Source: Acidimicrobiales bacterium
Lineage (GTDB): Bacteria; Actinomycetota; Acidimicrobiia; Acidimicrobiales; Iamiaceae
DNA length: 10,228 bases
Direction: 5' to 3'
Assembly: GCA_020439605.1 (NCBI GenBank)
Contig: JAGQSI010000042.1
Span: 1 to 10,228 of the forward strand
A program made the position numbers and the translations under genes. This document shows, one piece after another, positions 6,874-10,228 of the stretch. Every line of letters begins with the position of its first letter. Position 1 is the stretch's first letter. The notes under the pieces were generated by a model, which saw only the letters and a program-made list of their open reading frames with translations, ran no database searches and was not told the DNA's origin.

Positions 6874-8163
6874 GTGAAATCGACTCCCACAAACGTCTCT
6901 TTGGATAAGATTGAAGCGCTGCAACATCGGACGCTGCGCGTCGTGGTGGCATCTCAGGTCTTTGGCGGCACAGGCCTCGCCGTTGGGGTAACCGTTGGTG
7001 GCCTGCTCGCCAAGGAGATGGTTGGCGCCAACAGCGTGGCTGGGCTGCCCTCTGCGCTGTTCACCCTCGGTTCGGCCCTGACGGCCTTTCTGGTTGGCCA
7101 GATCACCCAGCGTCATGGACGTCGGCTGGGTCTGAGTCTGGGCTTTAGTGCCGGGGCTCTCGGCGCAACGCTGGTTGTGATTGCTGCTGCCACCAACAGC
7201 GTCGCCTTGTTGTTCCCATCGCTGTTCCTCTACGGCGCTGGGACCGCCACCAACCTCCAGACCAGATACGCGGGTACAGATCTCGCTTCACCCCACCGCC
7301 GAGCAACTGCTGTCAGCATCGCAATGGTGTCTACAACGCTCGGCGCTGTAGCAGGACCCAACCTTGTCGACCCTATGGGGACGTTCGCTGAACGTTTCGA
7401 CATTCCGACTCTTGCCGGTCCGTTCATATTGGCAGCGGCTGCCTACGCGGTGGCCGGCCTCATAGTCGTCACAATGCTTCGCCCGGATCCATTCCTCGTG
7501 GCCAAGGCTCAACGATTGATGATCGAGTCGATCCAGCCCGGAGACGAAGACCCCGCCGGAGCGGCCCGACACGGCGAGGCGTCGGCGTCTCGACCCCTTG
7601 CCTATCTCGGCGCAGCAGTCATGGTGCTGACCCAGATGACGATGGTGGCCATTATGACGATGACCCCGGTCCACATGCACGATCACGGCCATGGGGTCAA
7701 CCGGGTGGGTCTGGTCATCGGCTTTCACATCGGCGCCATGTACCTGCCCTCGCTGATCACCGGATCACTGGTGGACAGGATCGGACGAATCCCGATGGCG
7801 CTGTGCGCCGCTGCAGTTATGGCTCTAGCTGGTGTGAGCGCTGCTGTTGCCGCAGCGGAGTCCCTACCCGCAATCACGTTGGCGCTTGTGCTGTTGGGGC
7901 TCGGCTGGAACATGGGGCTGATCTCGGGCACCGCACTAGTCATCGATGGAACCAGCCCTGATGACCGACCGAAGTTCCAGGGCAGCGCCGACGTGGCGAT
8001 CGCTCTGGCCGGCGCTGGTGGCGGTGCCATGTCCGGTGTGGTGATGTCGAGCACCAGTTATGGATCGTTGTCCCTGATCGGTGGTGCCATCTCAGTTGGC
8101 ATCATCCCTGGAATCTGGTGGTACCAAACTCGTCATGGGAACTCCAGCGCCAGGGCCTCTTGA
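6874..8163 (+). CDS. MFS transporter, probable efflux permease
   Basis: A 429-residue major facilitator protein with about 12 hydrophobic helices in two halves joined by a hydrophilic loop (around PGDEDPAGAARHGEASASRP). The loop between helices 2 and 3 has the MFS signature GQITQRHGRRLG (from residue 75), and its echo in the second half is TGSLVDRIGRIPMA. A His-rich stretch, VHMHDHGHGVNRVG, sits on the loop after the first helix of the second half. Substrate cannot be read from sequence; drug or metabolite export by proton exchange is the common role. GTG 6874 is chosen because GAAGG at 6861-6865 lies 8 nt upstream; the TTG at 6871 is the alternative. The MFS stop is 32 bp before an ArsR repressor gene, so the transporter may share transcription with it, or be an independent unit read through into it. 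Confidence 0.9.
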   Translation: MKSTPTNVSLDKIEALQHRTLRVVVASQVFGGTGLAVGVTVGGLLAKEMVGANSVAGLPSALFTLGSALTAFLVGQITQRHGRRLGLSLGFSAGALGATLVVIAAATNSVALLFPSLFLYGAGTATNLQTRYAGTDLASPHRRATAVSIAMVSTTLGAVAGPNLVDPMGTFAERFDIPTLAGPFILAAAAYAVAGLIVVTMLRPDPFLVAKAQRLMIESIQPGDEDPAGAARHGEASASRPLAYLGAAVMVLTQMTMVAIMTMTPVHMHDHGHGVNRVGLVIGFHIGAMYLPSLITGSLVDRIGRIPMALCAAAVMALAGVSAAVAAAESLPAITLALVLLGLGWNMGLISGTALVIDGTSPDDRPKFQGSADVAIALAGAGGGAMSGVVMSSTSYGSLSLIGGAISVGIIPGIWWYQTRHGNSSARAS

Positions 8164-8173
8164 CATTTCCTCC

Positions 8174-8217
8174 CACCTACCTAATACTTAGGTAAATGAC
8201 TAAGTATCAGGTAGGTG
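8174..8217. promoter_or_regulatory. Inverted repeat centred on the ArsR start codon, likely operator
   Basis: Arms 8174-8191 and 8200-8217 are complementary at 17 of 18 positions (mismatch 8183/8208). The 8-nt loop GTAAATGA holds the ArsR ATG (8196-8198). Nested in the left part is a second, perfect dyad, TACCTAA (8178-8184) and TTAGGTA (8188-8194), around TAC. Dimeric ArsR proteins bind such dyads at their own promoters, so autorepression is likely. In RNA read through from the MFS gene, the same sequence would fold into a long stem with the AUG in the loop. Confidence 0.7.
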
Positions 8218-8531
8218 TCGATGAGGTCTTCAAAGCCCTCGCCGACCCGACCCGTTGCAAGGTCATTGAAAGACTCGTCTCGTCTCCAGCAACAACCTCG
8301 GAGCTAGCCGAGCCTTTCGACATGTCGCTTCCCTCGTTCGTTCAGCACCTGTCGGTACTGGAACGAGCCGGGCTTGTGACATCAACCAAGCAAGGACGAA
8401 CTCGCACCTACCGACTATCTCCAGTTGGGCTCAACTCGGCCCAAGGCTGGCTGGCTGAACAACGCCGGATCTGGGAACAGCGCCTTGATCAACTCGATGC
8501 CTTCCTACTGAACCAACAGGAGAACCAATGA
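8196..8531 (+). CDS. ArsR-family winged-helix transcriptional repressor
   Basis: A 111-residue ArsR-type regulator. The N-terminal helix contains VFKALADPTR (residues 11-20), the usual family opening. The helix-turn-helix is at about 33-60 (TTSELAEPFDMSLPSFVQHL then LERAGLV), and the wing at 61-74 has TSTKQGRTRTYRLS. Its only cysteine is Cys21 and the ELCVCDL metal site is missing, so it does not look like an arsenic or metal sensor. It belongs to the non-metal group commonly paired with AHSA1/SRPBCC genes, and that is the next gene here, overlapping by ATGA (8528-8531). ATG 8196 has no proper ribosome site and the codons sit inside a palindrome, which suggests a leaderless, self-repressed transcript. 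Likely targets are its own operon and possibly the MFS gene; the ligand is unknown. Confidence 0.92.
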   Translation: MTKYQVGVDEVFKALADPTRCKVIERLVSSPATTSELAEPFDMSLPSFVQHLSVLERAGLVTSTKQGRTRTYRLSPVGLNSAQGWLAEQRRIWEQRLDQLDAFLLNQQENQ

Positions 8532-9017
8532 CTTTCACGCCCTACACCATCAACCCGGACCTCGATCTCGAACTGCTTCGAGAGGTGCCAGTCTCGCCAG
8601 AGGCAGTATTTTTCTGCTTGGACCAACCCCGAATCACTCAAGCAATGGTTTGCTCCCCGGCCATTCTCTGTTCCCTTGGTTGAGATCGACCTGCAACCGG
8701 GCGGCGGGTTTCGCACCGTGATGAATGACCCCGAAGGCAACCAGATGTTCGACGAAACCGGCTGCTACTTGGACGTCCTAACCAACGAGCGCCTGATCTG
8801 GACCACTGGGCTCACCGTCAACTACCGGCCACAGAGCGGGCCGATGCCGTTCACCGCCATGTTGGAACTGCGCCCCAACGACTCAGGTGGATGCCACTAC
8901 AGAGCTATTGCAATCCATCAGGACACCGCCGGGGCACAACAGCATTCCGAGATGGGATTCCACGAAGGTTGGGGAACCGTGGTGGAGCAGATGGTGGAGC
9001 ACATCCAAGCCCAATAG
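8528..9017 (+). pseudogene. AHSA1/SRPBCC family protein, frameshifted in a T5 run
   Basis: Two reading frames together encode one SRPBCC (START-like, AHSA1) protein of about 162 residues. The first part starts at ATG 8528, coupled to the ArsR stop, and reads MTFTPYTINPDLDLELLREV, then VSPEAV. After the five T's at 8609-8613 that frame gives unrelated sequence and stops at TGA 8681-8683 (51 codons). Removing one T continues as FSAWTNPESLKQWFAPRPFS, then VEIDLQPGGGFRTVM, GCYLDVLTNERLIWT and the C-terminal MGFHEGWGTVVEQMVEHI, ending TAG 9015-9017. Every family landmark is present once the shift is corrected. SRPBCC proteins form a hydrophobic cavity for a small ligand; ArsR-paired members have no settled function. 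The single defect and otherwise clean coding sequence mean recent inactivation, a sequencing or assembly error, or less likely slippage. An ATG at 8676 could start only a truncated product. Confidence 0.85.
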
Positions 9018-9027
9018 GTCTCGATGA

Positions 9028-9109
9028 GGCGGTGTGGATTGTCGCAGGGTCCTACCGAGTTCTTCGCACGATCCACACCGCTGACGACCCTGGTCAATAG
9101 GCCCTGCGA
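9028..9109. terminator. Overlapping stems between convergent genes, possible bidirectional terminator
   Basis: The 95-bp gap between two convergent genes holds a perfect 11-bp stem (GCGGTGTGGAT at 9029-9039 with 9071-9081), extendable by wobble pairs to about 9028-9042/9068-9082, with a long loop. Part of that loop can pair instead with downstream sequence: 9042-9049 with 9102-9109 (8 bp) or 9045-9051 with 9086-9092 (7 bp). There is no T tract on either strand. Position favours a bidirectional terminator; the loop-to-tail pairing would make a pseudoknot-like fold. Confidence 0.4.
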
Positions 9110-9112
9110 TCC

Positions 9113-9466
9113 TCAGCGAGGAAGAGGGCTGTAGAACACCAGAGCGTTTCCCTGGTTGTCATAGACCACGGCCCGACGTTCATGCGCGTCGTTGTAGGCA
9201 GCTTTGATGATGGCCCCACCGCCAGCCTCAACTGCAGCAGCCGCAGCATCCACATCGTCGGTCTTGATGCCTGGAACCACAGCGCCCGGCTTGGGGTGGT
9301 CGATAGCCGTGGCTAGCGCCAGCGTGAGCGACCCACCGTCGAGGGCAGCAAAGTGACCACCATCTCGGAACTTGAGAGCAAACCCGAGCGTGTCCACATA
9401 GAAGTTGATGGATGCGTCTAGGTCCTGCGTGGACAGCATGATCATTCGAACGTCGTAATCGGCCAT
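9113..9466 (-). CDS. Small VOC (glyoxalase/bleomycin resistance fold) protein
   Basis: A 117-residue single-module vicinal-oxygen-chelate protein. It begins MADYDVRMIMLSTQDLDASI, followed by NFYVDTLGF, the standard first beta-alpha-beta unit. The second unit runs from VVPGIKTDDVDAAAAAVEAG to a typical end, AVVYDNQGNALVFYSP. The fold covers glyoxalases, dioxygenases and antibiotic-binding proteins; sequence alone does not choose, and metal ligands cannot be assigned with confidence. It would work as a dimer in the cytoplasm. ATG at 9464-9466 follows a strong ribosome site, GAGGAG (9473-9478 on the minus strand), spacer 6 nt. It lies 124 bp downstream of the flavin-fold gene on the same strand, with a hairpin between them, and converges with the broken SRPBCC gene. 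Confidence 0.88.
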   Translation of the reverse strand: MADYDVRMIMLSTQDLDASINFYVDTLGFALKFRDGGHFAALDGGSLTLALATAIDHPKPGAVVPGIKTDDVDAAAAAVEAGGGAIIKAAYNDAHERRAVVYDNQGNALVFYSPLPR

Positions 9467-9512
9467 GTCGATCTCCTCGATACTTGAGCAGCGCTACCTG
9501 GCGTCAACCTAG

Positions 9513-9549
9513 ACCCGAAACGGTCTCGGCGCCTGTAGAGACCTCGGGT
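9513..9549. terminator. Bulged 12-bp hairpin between the PPOX-fold and VOC genes
   Basis: ACCCGA (9513-9518) pairs with TCGGGT (9544-9549), and GGTCTC (9522-9527) with GAGACC (9538-9543), giving a 12-bp stem with a 3-nt bulge (AAC) and a 10-nt loop. It lies 41 bp beyond the stop of the minus-strand PPOX-fold gene and upstream of the VOC gene, so a terminator is the likely role. No T tract follows on either strand, and regulation of the VOC gene is possible. Confidence 0.4.
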
Positions 9550-9590
9550 GGCTCGTGCGGGCTTAGGTGGCTCGGGCGATCCGGGCGGGT

Positions 9591-10007
9591 TCAGGCCCAG
9601 GGGCCCACGCCGCCAACTCGCTCCACGCTCACATGGTTGACAAAACCCGCTGGAGGGTTATCCATCGGCGGGAACTTCACGCCGGGCCCGAGATAGCGAA
9701 GCGCCAATTGCTGCAGAAGCTCGGGCGCTCCTCCTTCGGTGATGCGCGCTGAACCAGAGATCGTCAGGTACTCGTCGAGGCCCATCTCGTTGCGGCCGCC
9801 GGTCACGATCGAGATTGCCACCCGTGGGTCATTACGTATGTTGCGAACCTTGCGGGACTCCATGAGGTGGGCACACACAATCTCGCCGCCGTCGAGACCA
9901 ACCCAAACCACTGTCACCTGCGGGCTGCCATCGGGATTGAGCGTGATCATGTGGGCCAGATGACCCGCTTCGATCGCCTCTTTGGCTCTGCCATTCAACA
10001 AACTCAT
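9591..10007 (-). CDS. Pyridoxamine 5'-phosphate oxidase-fold protein, possibly F420-dependent
   Basis: A 138-residue split-barrel protein of the PNPOx-like class, the length of single-domain actinobacterial members. Landmarks are the first strands GHLAHMITLNPDGSPQVTVV, then WVGLDGGEIVCAH, the basic cofactor-phosphate segment SRKVRNIRNDPRVAISI, a strand YLTISGSARITEGG and a C-terminal VNHVSVERVGGVGPW. The KVRNIRNDPRV segment is typical of F420- or FMN-binding members, and a family with this pattern (Rv1155-like) uses F420; cofactor here is inference. The start is ATG 10005-10007, because a GGAGG ribosome site lies about 4 nt upstream; an in-frame ATG at 10064 would add 19 residues that do not resemble the fold. 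Substrate is unknown. A perfect inverted repeat is 66 bp upstream of the start. Confidence 0.88.
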   Translation of the reverse strand: MSLLNGRAKEAIEAGHLAHMITLNPDGSPQVTVVWVGLDGGEIVCAHLMESRKVRNIRNDPRVAISIVTGGRNEMGLDEYLTISGSARITEGGAPELLQQLALRYLGPGVKFPPMDNPPAGFVNHVSVERVGGVGPWA

Positions 10008-10073
10008 TGTTCCTCCCAGTCCAATGTCGTCGTCTGAGGCAAACCTAGAGCCAATCACCCCCATTGTGTGCTC

Positions 10074-10123
10074 GAACCTGTAGTGATTTTGGGTGAATAG
10101 GAAACCAAAATCACTACAGGTTC
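10074..10123. repeat. Perfect 19-bp-arm inverted repeat with 12-nt loop
   Basis: GAACCTGTAGTGATTTTGG (10074-10092) is exactly complementary to 10105-10123, with loop GTGAATAGGAAA. It is intergenic, 66 bp upstream of the PPOX-fold start. There is no T tract beyond either end, so it is not a classical intrinsic terminator. Options are a U-less bidirectional terminator, an operator, or one copy of a dispersed palindromic repeat. A single window cannot separate these. Confidence 0.9.
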
Positions 10124-10149
10124 AGCTCACCAGCTCCCGGCGGGACGGT

Positions 10150-10227
10150 TCACCGGGGCTCTGCTGGAACTATTTCGACCGCTGAATGCTTGTAGGACGG
10201 CTGACGGGAGTAGGGATCGAAGCCCGC
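10150..10227 (-). CDS. Possible C-terminal end of an unidentified protein (partial)
   Basis: On the minus strand one frame is open from the window edge to a TGA at 10150-10152, giving 25 residues ending HSAVEIVPAEPR. Codons have the G/C-leaning third positions of neighbouring genes, and the stop lies 26 bp before the perfect inverted repeat, as expected for a gene end followed by a hairpin. The piece is too short to assign to a family, and chance openness over 78 nt in GC-rich DNA is quite possible. Confidence 0.3.
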   Translation of the reverse strand, partial: AGFDPYSRQPSYKHSAVEIVPAEPR

Positions 10228-10228
10228 A

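Noticed and set aside
9480..9507. Minus-strand promoter-like pair TTGACG and AAGTAT with 16-nt spacing upstream of the VOC gene
   Set aside because: The implied transcription start (about 9473) would fall in the GAGGAG ribosome site and remove it, so the match is probably chance.
9541..9590. Imperfect GGTGGCTCG direct repeats near the PPOX-fold 3' side
   Set aside because: Two short, diverged copies in GC-rich DNA; not enough for a repeat element.
10185..10228. tRNA-like end near the right edge (GGGATCGAAGCCCGCA)
   Set aside because: It lacks a proper T-loop motif and no acceptor, D or anticodon stems can be folded with the visible sequence.

Overview
The window looks like chromosomal DNA from a fairly GC-rich actinobacterium. 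The evidence is GTG/TTG starts next to ATG, strong G/C preference at third codon positions, a luciferase-like enzyme and a small flavin-fold enzyme of kinds that often use cofactor F420, and an OmpR-type two-component pair of actinobacterial style. A marine or freshwater Acidimicrobiia-like host would fit, but that is inference. I see no insertion sequence, prophage, CRISPR array, rRNA or tRNA.

Layout. Positions 2-745 (+) hold a pirin gene whose start lies outside the window, followed by a crotonase/enoyl-CoA hydratase family gene (786-1565, +). That gene meets a luciferase-like oxidoreductase (1562-2575, -) tail to tail, and the two share a CTAG that provides both stop codons. Divergent from the oxidoreductase is a PhnB-like VOC protein (2632-3114, +).

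The centre is a four-gene block on the + strand: response regulator (3188-3889), sensor histidine kinase (3886-5343), a DUF4956 membrane protein (5442-6017) and a VTC-domain protein of the polyphosphate polymerase family (6014-6811). The first two genes overlap by 4 nt and so do the last two. The 98-bp gap between the pairs carries an inverted repeat that could be an operator. The simplest reading is a two-component system sitting beside, and perhaps controlling, a membrane-associated polyphosphate-synthesis module. A CotH-like partner, often seen with such modules, is absent.

Next come an MFS transporter (6874-8163, +), an ArsR-type repressor (8196-8531, +) and an AHSA1/SRPBCC gene (8528-9017, +) broken by one extra T in a T5 run. 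The ArsR start codon lies in the loop of an 18-bp-arm inverted repeat that probably serves as operator. A 95-bp convergent intergenic region with overlapping stems separates this group from a small glyoxalase-fold gene (9113-9466, -) and a pyridoxamine-oxidase-fold gene (9591-10007, -). Upstream of the latter is a perfect 19-bp-arm inverted repeat (10074-10123). The right edge may hold the C-terminal end of another minus-strand gene.

Most genes are ordinary metabolic or accessory genes. The most interesting items are the TCS/DUF4956/VTC block, the start-codon-centred ArsR palindrome, the frameshifted SRPBCC gene, the perfect inverted repeat near 10.1 kb and the possible pseudoknot near 9.05 kb.
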